This document shows positions 31,075 to 42,380 of a stretch of DNA of 64,000 nt, piece by piece (within the stretch, counting starts at the first letter, position 1; every line of letters begins with the position of its first letter). The stretch covers positions 372,001-436,000 of the forward strand of contig NW_017567002.1 of the NCBI RefSeq assembly GCF_001661265.1. Reading direction: 5' to 3'. The notes below the pieces were generated by a model, which saw nothing but the letters and a program-made list of their open reading frames with translations, was not told where the DNA came from and searched no databases. A program made the position numbers and the translations under genes. This DNA is from Saitoella complicata NRRL Y-17804. Its lineage: Eukaryota; Ascomycota; Saitoellomycetes; Saitoellales; Saitoellaceae.

Positions 31075-33592
31075 ATGATTCTGCGCAGCATTGTATTCGC
31101 CTTATTGTGGACAGCTGTGGTTGCCTTTGAAGGCCATCAACATGCTTTTCGGACATCTTCGCGGCTTGCAATCGATAAATCCTGGCACGCACTCGGACCG
31201 TGGCAGATCGGTACTCGCGAAGCAGCCTGGGGCCACGACCCACTGTCTATCCTTCACCCAGGCGGGTTCCATAATCTCACGTATGACTCTTTTGACACCT
31301 TTCCTTCCTCGCTGAATGGCACCGTCGGGTGGAGAACTTTCGAGGCAGAAGTGACGGAGGAGAGCGGAGAGGGAGCTCAAGCGAAAGTGGAGGTCGTGTA
31401 TGAGGATATCGATTGGGACGGACTCACATCGGCATACGGTTGGGCTGCACTCCAGTTCTCCTTCTGGATACGGGGGACTATACATATCGAAGAGGAAGGT
31501 CGCTACCGTATTCATGCACTCAACGTCGGCGAGATATGGATTGATGGCAAGCTTTATGATGGGGGTGATTGGTATGCATACCGACGTGCTCCACTCATCC
31601 TCACACTTTCCCCGGGTGAACATAGAGTGGAGATTCGGGCAATTAATGAGATCCGGATATTTGGTGGGAGGATACCTCCCAAGGTCGAGGATGTGATAAG
31701 CGTGCAGAGGGTCGCCGGCGGGGTAGTGGTAGAGGAGAGAGGTATCGTTACACCGGACGTTGTGGAGGGTAGATCGGCGGGTGAGTGGGTGAGTGTTGGA
31801 GTGAGGAATGAGGGGGAGGAGTGGGTTGATGTCGTTGATGCTCATATTCAGGTCAGCCTCTGCCTCAGCTGAAGCCGGAAAGGCCATGCTGACACAGATT
31901 CACAGGATGCACACGAGCCTATAGGAATTACGTTCGAGGACGTGTCCGTTTCTTTAGCCCCTGGTCAGATACGACCAATCAAGTTTCGTGTTCGAGCCGT
32001 GGGAGCGTTCGAGTTGCAGGAGCTCCCAATCAATATCACCGTACACCACCGGACAACAGGTTTGGCTTCTTACCTTGTCCATAGTGTTCCATTGACAGTG
32101 CGCCCCTCTGTCCATTCACCGCACAAATTCACATATCTCCACCCCTCCAACATCGTCTCCTATTCTATTCTCCGTCCTCCCTCTCTCCAGGTCCAACAAA
32201 CCTCCAACTGTTCCATCCTCCCCGTCGTTGTCTCCCTCCACGGCGCAGGAGTCGAGGCATCCAGTCCGATGTGGACTCAGGCATACGATGACTTGCCTGA
32301 TTTGCCGGGCTGGTTGGTAATGCCTGCGGGGGTTACATCCTGGGGCGATGATTGGCATCGATGGAGTTTCGGGGATGCCGAGGCTGCGGCGAGGGCTGTG
32401 AAGGGTTGGATGGATAGGGTTGCGTGGGAGGGGGTTGGGGCTGATGAGGGGAGGTGGGTATTGACGGGCCATTCGAATGGAGGTGAGTTGTAGACGCGAT
32501 CGCGGTATGAGACCGACGGCTTGCTAACTGCGACTCACAGGACAAGGTGTATGGAATGCAATCACTCACCCGAAACCGGGAATTGACATCGTTTGTGCTG
32601 CTCCCATTGCTGGGTATTATAGTATACAGGCATACGTGCCATATATGATGTGGGAAGCGAACCACGAAGTGATGTCCATTATCAACGAAGTGCTTTCAGA
32701 ATACGATGCTAGTCTGTATGTCAATAATGTCGTGGGGACCAAGGTTTTGGCTAGACATGGCAGTGCGGATGATAATGTACCGGTGTATCACTCCCGGAGG
32801 ATGGTGGAGCTGCTGAGGATGCATGGTGTAGACGCAAGGTAAGTATGTGTCCGCAACAGTCTGTAGTAGCTAACTGTGATTCTTAGTTTGGATGTGGTAA
32901 AGGGCGAGAGTCACTGGTGGGATGGAGTTATGACTGCGGGGAGGCTGGGGGAGTTCTTGATCGACTGTCTGGGGAAATCTCGGAGCCCTGTCCGCAGTGG
33001 TCCTCTTTCGAAAGTTCAACACAGTACAGCTGCACAGCATGCATTTGTCAAACGTCAAGGCAGACAGGCAGGCCACATTGCGGATGTCATAGATACACCA
33101 GATACACTGACAGTTGTCATCCCGGCCCTTGGTCAGGTATATCTTGACATTGCCTCAGATATTGTAAGAGGATTCTACAATTACTTTGGGATGGACGTCA
33201 GGATAGCTTATGAGGACCAGGTTGACGGCGAAGATTGTCGTGGCAATGTCATTGCTCTCGGAAATCCTGACCAGAACAGCATCGTTGCGGAGGCATTCGA
33301 GCGACAAGCGCCTGCGATACAGGCTATGGAGAATGGTTACGTCGTTGGCGATGCGAAGTACTCCGAGCCGGGAACTGGAGTGATATTCGCCCATCCTTAT
33401 CAGGGTAGGCTCATGCTTAGCATTGCAGGATTAGATGAAGCAGGCCTTCGTCGTGCTGCGAGGTTGGTACCATACCGTACGGGCTCTGGACAACCTGATT
33501 TTGCCATCGTAGGTGAGGGCATAGAAATCATCAAGGGGCTGGGCTTCTTTGACGAGGAGTGGAAGCTTGGTAGGAGTTATCTCAGTAAATAG
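31075..33592 (+). CDS. Secreted alpha/beta-hydrolase (peptidase S9/esterase-like)
   Basis: Four exons (31075-31851, 31906-32482, 32541-32838, 32887-33592) give 785 residues. A signal peptide is likely (MILRSIVFALLWTAVVAFEG). An N-terminal region of about 260 residues looks beta-rich and contains GRYRIHALNVGEIWIDGKLY, reminiscent of PA14-like sugar-binding domains. The hydrolase domain follows: VVVSLHGAGVEAS, nucleophile elbow GRWVLTGHSNGGQGVWNAI (the elbow glycine restored by the join), then acid HGSADDNVPVYHSRR and histidine GESHWWDG, so the Ser-Asp-His triad is complete. A further 220-residue domain ends the protein. Substrate is unknown; cell-wall or plant-polymer ester cleavage is possible. 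Confidence 0.85.
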
Positions 33593-33705
33593 AAGATACG
33601 GTTCTGATTCATCCAACTTAAAACAGATAGCAGGTATAAATGATATGACCCGGCCCCAAGGATTATCCACTTCCATAATCAGACAGAATGATACCTTGCG
33701 AGAAC

Positions 33706-34200
33706 TCACTCGGCTCCTTCAAGAACGTCCAGCTTCTCATGAGCACGCTCTTTGGCCTGTAATCACGATCAAATCAGCAAAGAATTTATGTTCCCTTGAC
33801 GTCTCGCAGTTACCTCCTCGCTGACATTGGGGTTCGAAATAGTCGCCTTCAAACCCCTCATAACGTTTCCGGCATCCTTGCCGTGCGTGACACTCTCCAC
33901 ATTCTGGGATGCACTCCCCGTACTCGAGCCTGAGGTTTGACGGGGGTGACTTTGCTGACCGGAACCTTCGTCAGGAGGGTATTCTTCGGGGTCGTGTTCT
34001 TGGAGGTACTGGAAGCAATCATCAGCCGTGGGAACGAGCGATGCTTGGAGATGTGAAGTATACCTTCAAGGAATTCTCCTTGGATTCGTCACTGGTACTT
34101 TTATTGGAGAGGTTGGCCTATAAATGTGGATCAGCAGTGTATTATGGATCATTGTTTGTAAAGCTACCTTGTGGCCACGGATCACATTGCCTTCAGACAT
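33706..34200 (-). CDS. Con-6 family protein (conidiation-specific protein 6)
   Basis: A short gene in four exons (34200-34168, 34117-34064, 34008-33814, 33756-33706), all introns 50-57 bases and GT-AG, all in phase 0, giving 110 residues. It has the two repeats that define Con-6: EGNVIRGHKANLSNKSTSDE at the N-terminus and AGNVMRGLKATISNPNVSEE near the C-terminus, each followed by an AKE/SKE helix. The linker is Gln/Ser/Gly-rich. Con-6 in Neurospora is made during conidiation, but its biochemical role is unknown, and homologues occur in many fungi that do not conidiate. The gene converges with the secreted hydrolase (113 bases between stops). Confidence 0.93.
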
Positions 34201-34821
34201 ATGTGAATTGATGTAAGTTCACGCGAGGGATGGAGGTGCGAGGTAGGCCGGCTACAAACGCTCTTTTGTCATAAGAATCCCGGGTGGTCATGGGTCCGGT
34301 AATGTTCACGTCATAAGCGTGACAATCAGATTAAGATCCTTCCAATAAAAAACGTCCGGTGTTGGACGTCGGGATCAGCCCTGGCCGCTAGCGGGATTGT
34401 ATGTCGGACCGGTTCACCGCAACGTTCTTTTACCACAAGGGCCTAGTTATGCCGCCGACACACGCTCAAAGCAGTCAAGTGTAGGATTGTATTGCAAGCG
34501 AGTTTACATGATGGGCAAACGCGTACCCCCCTCAGCGTAGGAATTCCGTGATCCGGTATACCGGTAATAGTTGGTTGGGGAGGCACGCCAACGCCAGTAC
34601 GAGTACTCCGCTATTGACGAGTTCTCCGGCCCAAGAAACAATGAGTTGCCCCAGTTTCTACACAGCAGAACCGTCCAGTTCTCCTTAACGAGCTGGCATT
34701 CTATTCGGCATCGGCAGCGCTTACAAATCATGTGCCACACCCCCGCCACCGTACACCGGCCATACATAACGCCCGATCCTTCCCCTCCATACTCCCTCTA
34801 CACCATTTGATCCGCCCTACA
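34201..34821. promoter_or_regulatory. Divergent promoter region, Con-6 and FrnE-like gene
   Basis: These 621 bases separate two divergent starts. They include an imperfect palindrome, GGTATACCGGTAATAG with its context near 34555-34570. No gene or repeat is otherwise apparent. Confidence 0.5.
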
Positions 34822-35532
34822 ATGTCTTCCAAAATCACCATCCCAATCACCGTCATTTCTGACACCATCTGTCCCTGGTGCTACATCGGCAAACGCCGCC
34901 TCGAACGCGCAATCGCCTCCTACCGCCTCACAAACCCCGACATCAACTTCTCCATCACCTGGAAGCCATTCTACCTCGACCCAATGGCGACAGTCGAAGA
35001 CAAACTGGGACGCTATAACAAGAAGTTCGGAGCGGGGAGGGTGGCGCAGATGATCCCGTACATGATCGACGTTGCGAAGAAGGAGGGGATCGAGATGAAG
35101 TACGGGGGGTTGGTCGGGCCTACGCAGGCTTCTCACCGGTTGATCAAGTTGGCGGAGAAGGAGGGCAATCAGGATGCCGTGGTGAACGCGTTCTTCGATG
35201 AATACTTCACGCAGAACAGCAATATCTCCGACCCTAACGTCCTTGCTGGCGCTGCCGCAAAAGCGGGGTTGATGGGTGGTGACAAAGAGAAGATCAAGGA
35301 TTTCCTTGAGACTGAGGATGGACAACTCGAGGTTGAGCAGGAGGTTTTCCAGGCGCAGAGGAGGGGTGTTAGCGGTGTGCCGCACTTCATTGTTGACAAT
35401 AGGTACGAGCTTGGCGGTGCGCAGGAGCCTCCGGCGTTCTTGAGGGTGTTCAATGATGTTGTTAAGAGCAAGGCTGCCAGTGGTGCTGCTGCACCTGCGG
35501 ATGGGTGCACGGACGGATCATGCTCTTTCTAA
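34822..35532 (+). CDS. DsbA/FrnE-like thioredoxin-fold oxidoreductase
   Basis: A single-exon protein of 236 residues. The first strand leads into the redox motif CPWC in VISDTICPWCYIGKRRLERA, followed by WKPFYLDP and the helical insertion typical of DsbA-like (DSBA/FrnE/2-hydroxychromene isomerase) proteins. The cis-proline loop RRGVSGVPHFIVDNRYELGG is intact, as is GAQEPPAFLRVF. The C-terminus is Ala/Gly-rich with three more cysteines. FrnE family members are disulfide oxidoreductases or isomerases; the cytosolic substrates in fungi are not known. No signal peptide is seen. The start at 34822 is chosen because conservation begins right there. Confidence 0.9.
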   Translation: MSSKITIPITVISDTICPWCYIGKRRLERAIASYRLTNPDINFSITWKPFYLDPMATVEDKLGRYNKKFGAGRVAQMIPYMIDVAKKEGIEMKYGGLVGPTQASHRLIKLAEKEGNQDAVVNAFFDEYFTQNSNISDPNVLAGAAAKAGLMGGDKEKIKDFLETEDGQLEVEQEVFQAQRRGVSGVPHFIVDNRYELGGAQEPPAFLRVFNDVVKSKAASGAAAPADGCTDGSCSF

Positions 35533-35853
35533 GTGAAGAGTGTGTGTATGATAGGCAACGTAGTGTTACTTTACTATTACGTATCTACAGGTACCAAACG
35601 ATCGTCCCAGAACAGAGCACTAATACGTAGGGAGTATAAGAAGGCGAGATTGACGGTATACGGAGGGCAGCACGAATCGCAGAGGCATTACAAAGATGAC
35701 ATGGGACAGAAGCAGAGGCGGACCAGAGATTCATTTGCTAAACAAAACAAACGACACAACGACCATCCAAAAGATGCCAAAACACCAATCCAGCCCCCTA
35801 CATAACTTTTTGCATGCCAAACCGAATTCCTAGCGTACTAGTACATACATCGC
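35533..35853. other. Convergent intergenic region, FrnE-like gene and RPL19
   Basis: These 321 bases lie between two stops. Nothing recognisable except ordinary 3' untranslated sequence. Confidence 0.5.
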
Positions 35854-36795
35854 TTACTCGGCCTTCTCCTCAGCAGCAGCCTCGAAGGCAGCGTTGCGCT
35901 TCTGCTCAACACGCTCAGCACGACGAGCACGAGCAGCCTTACCAGCAGCACGACGAGCCTCAGCCTGATCAGCCAAAACCTTCTCACGCTGAGCCTCAGC
36001 CTTAGCCTTATGAATGTGCTCAAGGAGCGCACGCTTGTGCTTGAAGGTGTTACCCTTGGCAGAGACGTAGAGCTCGTGGTAGAGGTGCTTGTCGATCTTG
36101 CCGGACTCGCGGTACTTGCGGAGGAGACGGCGGAGGACACGCTGGCGGCGCATCCAGATGACGGTGGTGCGCATGCGGGCCTCGGCGGTACCCTTGCGCT
36201 TACCGGCACCGGTGTGACGACCGGCACGCTTGGAGGCAGCGTGCTCGCGAGCGCGGGAGCGGGAGTGCATCACGGCGGGCTTGCGGATGACGAGACCATC
36301 CTTGACGAGCTTGCGGATGTTGGCACCTGTGTGTTTCCATAGTTAACCAGTTGTTCTCTCAACCAGAAATCACACGTTGCTGCGACCGATCCCACCACAA
36401 AAGCGGAACAGATCACACACAACGTAAGAGGAAAGAGGGAATAACTTACGAGAGTTGGCGTTACCAATCTCAGTGGTCTCGTTAGGGTCGAGCCAAATCT
36501 TACGCTCACCGCACTTCAAGACGGCGGCAGCGAGACGCTTCTGGGACCTCAAGTTGGGCCTATTCCCATGTCAGCCCAATGTCCAAACCGAAGAACTCGG
36601 AACGGGGCAGCAGCGTGTTCGCAAGACTTATGACATCTCCCTACATCCTCAACTCTCACCCCTTCTTCCTTCTTTGCCTCTGAGAGGTTTGGAGAAGGGG
36701 AAGGGTGAGAGGAGGACGGAGAGCTTGCGGCTTGGATAGCTAAGGGATGGTGTTCACGAACACACAACAAATCGTTCCTCTCAATCGACGTACAT
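35854..36795 (-). CDS. RPL19: 60S ribosomal protein L19 (eL19)
   Basis: Three exons give 194 residues. Exon 3 (36326-35854) codes for the helical C-terminus, with [20 protein letters not shown] and [20 protein letters not shown]. Exon 2 (36559-36450) codes [19 protein letters not shown] and [17 protein letters not shown]. Exon 2 begins GCCCAAC, with no ATG, and the family starts MPNLR or MVNLR. The only consistent solution is that exon 1 ends with A-T (36795-36794) before a consensus GTACGT donor, and the initial G is the first base of exon 2. The start codon is therefore split AT/G by a 234-base intron. Intron 2 is 123 bases. The protein sits on the large ribosomal subunit at a bridge to the small subunit. 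Confidence 0.93.
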
Positions 36796-37718
36796 CTTGT
36801 TTTTATTGGGTGGTCGTTGGGCGAGAGATTGGTCGGGACGAGCGGGAGTTGAATTTTGGTGGTGAGAAGGGAAGTTTTGTGAGGGGACGCGCGGGTGGAG
36901 GTGTCAGGTGCGAGGGTAGGGTTTGGTGACCTAGAACGCGCGGCCTGGGGAGGAGAGGGGAGGGTAATGTAAGCTGGGTCAGTTGATAGGGATGATTGTA
37001 TTGGTCTTATTATTGGGTGTGTTTGATGCGACCGTCATCGCCGGCGGCGGGGGAGCCAGCATGCTACCCGTGCGGAGGGAGGATTGGGTAAGCAGCGCTC
37101 CATAAGCCGGCAAGAGTTTGTGATCAATCGCAAGTACGTTCGCTTTCAGGCGATTCGTAGCAAATGGAGTGCAATGTGTTTTCCTTCCTGTCTCCATACA
37201 TAGCTACCGGCTGGTTCAATCACAGCGCGTATAGCATCACGTCGCAACACACCACGGAATCTTGATCACTGAAAAACAGCACTGTAGTTGAATGCTACGC
37301 AACTGACAAGACCGTATATATACTAGCATTTCCAAGGACGTTCCGTTGCCATGGTTTGCTTTTACTGCAGCTGCACAGTGACGGACTCGCACGGTTATGT
37401 TTGTTCGGTCATTGCGTCAGTCACGAAACATCGTGGATGCGCCACGCGTTAAGCAGTGGTATCCTCAGAGTCATTCCAGATTGATACTGGTAGCTCGGTT
37501 GTGCACGTCCTCAGGCTCGCGGACCTTATGACTGCAGAGCTGTTCCGCGTGGATGTTTGTAATGGGAAGACCGTATCGTACAGGGATACGCGGCGGCATA
37601 TCTGTAACATCGCAGCGTCAGCCCGAGAGCATCTCAGTATTGGAAACCATGTCACCTCAATCTTCCGCACACAACACAATGTCATCACTCCTCAAGATAT
37701 CCACCTCATCCAGACCCA
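36796..37718. other. Long intergenic region upstream of RPL19
   Basis: These 923 bases contain the RPL19 promoter and the 3' side of the small membrane protein gene. A short frame around 37456-37965 on the plus strand overlaps the small gene and looks like a shadow. No RNA gene or repeat is evident. Confidence 0.5.
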
Positions 37719-37992
37719 TCACGCACCCCCATCAGAAGCGAGCATGATCCCAACACATCCACCAATCATAATAACCATGACGAGCGTAAACGCAGCCCCC
37801 ATCCACATCTTCTCCGTCAAATTCAAAGATTCTGTGGCTTCAATGTTAGCCAGACACGACATGATCAAGAGAAGTAAAGTGAAGCTACATACCGAATGTG
37901 TAGACTGTCGATGGACGAAAGATGGCGGGTTCTGTGGAGTGAGTTGGGAGGAGGCCTTGTTCTAGGGAGGGGCGGAGTGGGATGTCGGACAT
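37719..37992 (-). CDS. Small single-pass membrane protein, 72 residues
   Basis: Two exons (37992-37893 and 37837-37719) flank a 55-base GT-AG intron with a GCTAAC branch site. The protein starts MSDIPLRPSLEQGLLPTHST and ends with one hydrophobic helix, WMGAAFTLVMVIMIGGCVGI, and the short tail MLASDGGA. The N-terminus lacks a cleavable signal, so it looks like a tail-anchored or signal-anchored protein. The intron phase agrees and splice sites are good, which is why I accept so short a gene. I do not recognise the family; small helices of this sort are common in mitochondrial or ER complexes, but that is only a suggestion. Confidence 0.62.
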
Positions 37993-38540
37993 TATGATTG
38001 AGAGGGAGTGTGATTGCGATTGCAATTGGAGGGGGGGGGGGGGGTTCGTGGGTGAGGGAGTTGGGGTTTGGGTGTGTGCAGTAGGCTGGGGTTTGTTGAT
38101 GCGGAAGCCACACCTTAATCCTCCCCCGGTTAATAAACAGCTGACAAGATTTCTCATGGTCGCCTTTTCAACAACGATTGAACATTGAACAGCTGTTCTC
38201 CTTCATTCTATCCACAATCTGAAGACAACGATATCCACGGAACGGCGGTTCAGACTTCCCCCTCGGCCCTTGGTACATTTCCACATGCAAGTGCGGGTTC
38301 GGCATACCGTATATCTACGCACTGTAAGGATGGGCCCATGCCATACCGTTGACCTTCCATTGGAGTCTTCGATAAAAGGATGGGTATACCCTTGCGAGTG
38401 TTGATTGAGCGGAGTGCGTGTCGTTGACCTGGAACCCTTCTCTTTACACTCAGTACACATACAATAGCATTCACTACGTGCAGTACCGACAATTGAGCAG
38501 CTGAGACGCCGACTTTGGAACTGACAAGGACGCGTACGCG
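37993..38540. promoter_or_regulatory. Divergent promoter region with a poly-G tract
   Basis: These 548 bases lie between two divergent starts. A run of 14 G (38031-38044) lies about 40 bases upstream of the small membrane protein gene, followed by a G/T-rich stretch. No further gene is seen. Confidence 0.5.
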
Positions 38541-41500
38541 ATGAACGGGCACAGACCCTTCACAACCCCCGACCCCGCCTCTGACCCTTCATCCGACGAA
38601 AACAATGACGATGACAAAAACCAAGTCGTCCTCCTCACCTCCAACGGTCGTGCATCTCGCCTCTCCGGCATCTGGTCCGTGGACCACCAAAATCCTGTTC
38701 CGCCCCAGCCCCAGGTCGTCACGACCCCCGCGCTGAACGTGCGGCCAAGGCCGAGGTCACGGGCGAACAGTGCGTTCGGGTCGGTCTTTGGTGCTACTGG
38801 GGCTATCACCTCCCGCATCGACGACTCCACAAACCGGCGTTCCAGCATTGCGAGCACCTCCAGCTCACACGAGCCTTCCTCCGACAGTAACGCCGCCGGT
38901 AAACGTGCCAGCATCATCTCCACCACCGGAAGCGGCGGAGGTGTAAGAACCAGTATCTCCCTCCAAGACGGCCTCCAAACCTCCCTCCTCCACGAAATCC
39001 ACCGCCTCCGCTCCGAACGCGAACACCTCTATTCAGAACTCCAGTCACTCCACGCTTCACAGCATACACTGTCTCACGCCCATACGACATTGTCGAATCA
39101 ACATCGGCAGCTCGTTGGGGCGTATGGGAATTTAGAGGGTGTGCATGAGAAGCTTACGGGGATGCTTGGGGTGACGAGTACGGCGCTTGAGAATTCAAGG
39201 GGGGTTTGTAGGGAGTTGAGGAGGAGGGTTGGGGGGTTGGAGAGGGAGGTCAAAGAAGTTGATGTACTGAGAGAGAAGGTGCAGACGTTGGAGGATAGAG
39301 CACTCGGGGAGAAAGGTGCGCGGGCTGCGCTGTTGGAGCGTATCAGAGAGCTCGAATCCACTGTCGCCGCTCAAGAACTCTCCCATCAAAATCCTGCAAG
39401 TGGGCAAGAGGAGACAGCCTCAATGTACGAAGACGCAGCATCAACCTCCTACCCCGACTCCATCCCCAACTCACCACTAACCCCAACAATGAGCATGAGG
39501 TTCCCGAGTGCTACGTTGGCGGATGAGTTGGAGAATGTCAAGGTGTGTGTTGATAGGGAGGTGCAGACGGAGGGATGGAGGAGTCCAGGGATTGAGATTA
39601 GGGTTGAGCAGTATGTGGAGATGGGGGTCGATGTTGGGGTACAAGTCGAGACTATTCCTGAACGTGAGGTCGTGGTGAAAGTTGAGGATGCCGAGACTGC
39701 GGATATGGAGACGAGTACGGACGCCGAGGCGGAGTACGTTACGGCAACCAGCGGCATCGTCTCCACCTCCCACACCCCACCACCCCTCCCTCCGCCCAAA
39801 TTTGAGGATCCGGATTCAATCACGTCCATTGACTACAGAGCCTCCACCACGACGATCCGCCCACTCGCCGAACGCGCCTCGACAGCCACCATCCGTCCAC
39901 TGAACATCGAGAAAATCCGTGCGATCATGCGGGAGGCAGATATGGAGGCGCCGGCATCGACGAAGGCTTCCTCTCCCACACTTCCTCAGTCCCCGGATAA
40001 AGTCTCCCCTACCCCGGAAATTGAAACCGAGCCAGAATCAGACCGAGAAATGGAGGAAGGCCGCGTGGTACTCCTAACCTCATCAACGTCCCCGGCCTCC
40101 CCAATGCCCACAAAATCAATAACCCCCCTCCGCCGACACCGACACCGTCCCGATCCCCTCGCCCTCGAAATACGCAGCCCGGTCGCGGTCGAAGTCCAGT
40201 CTCCCACGTTCGATTGTGGGGTTAGTCCGACGAGGAGTTTTGCGGATAGTTTGGAGGTGATGAGGAGTCCGGGGGGTGGGGAGGGGGGGTGGTTCGAGCC
40301 TGAGGGGTCGGGTGGTGAAGAGGGGCGAAGGGAAGGGAAGGGGAAGGAGAGGGAGGAGGTAGCTGGTGGTGGGTGGACTGAGGGTGCGATTACGGATAGT
40401 CCGGAGAAAGTGCCGAGGGGTGACAAAATCCCATACCCGCCCTCCAGCTCCACAGCCAGTCACGAAGAAGGAGACAGTACGGTGGGGTTACTCAGAGGCG
40501 AGCAGACACCCCCTCCACCATTCCCTATCCCGGCGCGGAAATCGAGTTTGAGGATGCGTGCGAGGCGGGGTACGAGTTCGTCGAGTATCCCCACGAAGGC
40601 GTCACAGGTTCTGGGGATCACGGATGTTAATGGGTTGGGCGTCGCTACGTCTGATCATGATCCACTCCTCGAAGCAAAACTGGCGGAGAATAACTATAGC
40701 GCGAAGCTTGATCAGCAGCAACAATCTGTCAAGAAGGAGCGGTTGAGAATGTTGCATGCGGAGGTGGAGAAAGAGGCGTGGCCCCAGGATCGACGTTCGA
40801 GGTTAATTTTGTCGGAGGCATTGTTGGATCCTGATATGGATCTTAGTGATCTTGGGTTAGAGACGCCGGGGCGTGCGAGTGCTATGGGGAAGCCGAAGCC
40901 AAAGCCGGACCGTCCTCCTCCGTTGAAGAGTCCGCATAAAGTCAAATCAGCGCTCGAGCTCTCACGCACCAATTCACCGGCTATCAATATTGTGACCCCG
41001 TTGACACCGCCTCTTCCCTCGCCCATGCCCATGCCGACCGTGGAGCCTGCTCCCGTGATTGATGCCGTTGCGTCATGTATGATCGGTGAGATGATGTACA
41101 AGTACGTCAGGAGGAAGAACGGATTATTCTCCCCGACGAGGGGAATGGACGATGATGACGATTTCGGTGGGACGGGGACGCGGCATAAGAGGTGGGTTTG
41201 GTTGAGCGTGAGTGATATGACGATTTGTTGGGCGGGGAGGGAGAGGGTTATGAGGGAAGGGGGTGGTAAGAAATGTATGTCATATCGATCCTTTCCTTTT
41301 GAAAGACTGTGCGCTAATGTGGTATAATAGTGACGATCCTGAATGTTACCGAAGTAAAGGATTACCATTCAAGACCACGCGAGATCATGCAAATGGCTCG
41401 ATCGATTATGATTACGACGCCAGAGCGGTCGGTTACGTTTACGGCGTTGTCGCATGAACAGCATTCGGCGTGGATGTCTGCATTGCATTTCCTGGTTCAC

Positions 41501-42019
41501 CATGATCCGTCGGAGCTTATTACGTACGAGAGAAATACGCCGTCGCCGAGGCTGATGTATGAGCCGCAGGAAGCAAGTAGTCCTAGTCCTGCGAGGACGG
41601 ATGAGAGGTCGAGGCAGGGTAGTCAGGCATCTATCGAACCCGTTCAGCGAAGTGGGACGGATCCGTTGAGGCCGCAACCGCACGCGTATGGGACGCCTTC
41701 ACCAGACGCCCGACGTCCGTCCCTTCCGGTTAATCTTCGACAGAGTGTTGCAGTGTCGAGCTGTTCTCCTGTACGACTCGGTACGCCAAAGACGTCGCCT
41801 ACGCCGCCTCAGGGTAGGCCGTCTGTGTCGTCTTACAGAGGAATGAACAAGTTGAACAGTGCGCCGCCGCCGAACGTACCCAGATTCGTGGCCGCGAGTC
41901 CTAGTGGAGGAAGGAACGGAAGTCTTCCCAGGACGGAGGAAGAAGTTAATGGCAGAGAAGTGGGGACGTTGAGGATGGCTGCTTTCGTGAGTTCTGGAGA
42001 TCCGTTTACGGGGTTTTGA
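38541..42019 (+). CDS. Cortical PH-domain protein (Num1/ApsA/Mcp5 type)
   Basis: Two exons (38541-41274, 41331-42019) with a 56-base intron give 1140 residues. The N-terminus is disordered, then residues about 140-285 form coiled coil (HEIHRLRSEREHLYSELQSL). A long Ser/Pro/Glu-rich middle carries a duplicated motif, TTTIRPLAERAST and STATIRPLNIEK. The C-terminal PH domain (about 845-970) contains SCMIGEMMYKYVRR, RHKRWVWLSVSDMTICWAG and, after the join, TILNVTEVKDY, SIMITTPERSVTFTA and WMSALHFLVHH, the pattern of the Num1/Mcp5 lipid-binding PH domain. Such proteins anchor dynein or mitochondria at the cell cortex. It lacks the long repeats of yeast Num1, so it resembles the shorter Mcp5 form. 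Confidence 0.9.
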
Positions 42020-42380
42020 TCACAGTTGCTTGTATGGCTTTGATGGGAGGCGTGTTCTTGGGCTATTGCAATATACTTTTGTGTTATGGGTAAAATAAGG
42101 TTCATACGGACGCGGGACCTTGCAGTGACCATCTGCTCGCACGTTGGCGCTGAGAAAGTTGGGTAGGGTAGATCAATCAGCTACGAGACAACAGATCGAA
42201 CCCCGCTCTTATACCGTCGGAGTTGTGCTTCATTGAGCCAGTCAAGACCGTTTAAGGCAAGGGATCAAGTCAGATCAGCGACTTTCATTTCCGGACCCCG
42301 CTTCTTGGTGCCCGCAAAACGCCAATATATATACATATCTGCTTGCCACTCGCTCACCAGCTGTTACGAACTAGAGCAGA
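42020..42380. other. Intergenic region before the first monooxygenase
   Basis: These 361 bases hold the 3' side of the PH gene and the promoter of the monooxygenase, with a TATATATACATAT stretch near 42327 that could act as its TATA element. Nothing else is recognised. Confidence 0.55.

Noticed and set aside
36327-36793. snoRNA inside the RPL19 introns
   Set aside because: Ribosomal-protein introns often host snoRNAs, but I found no convincing C-box and D-box pair or H/ACA pattern in either intron.
37456-37965. A 169-residue plus-strand protein
   Set aside because: It overlaps both exons of the small membrane protein and has no conserved-looking composition.
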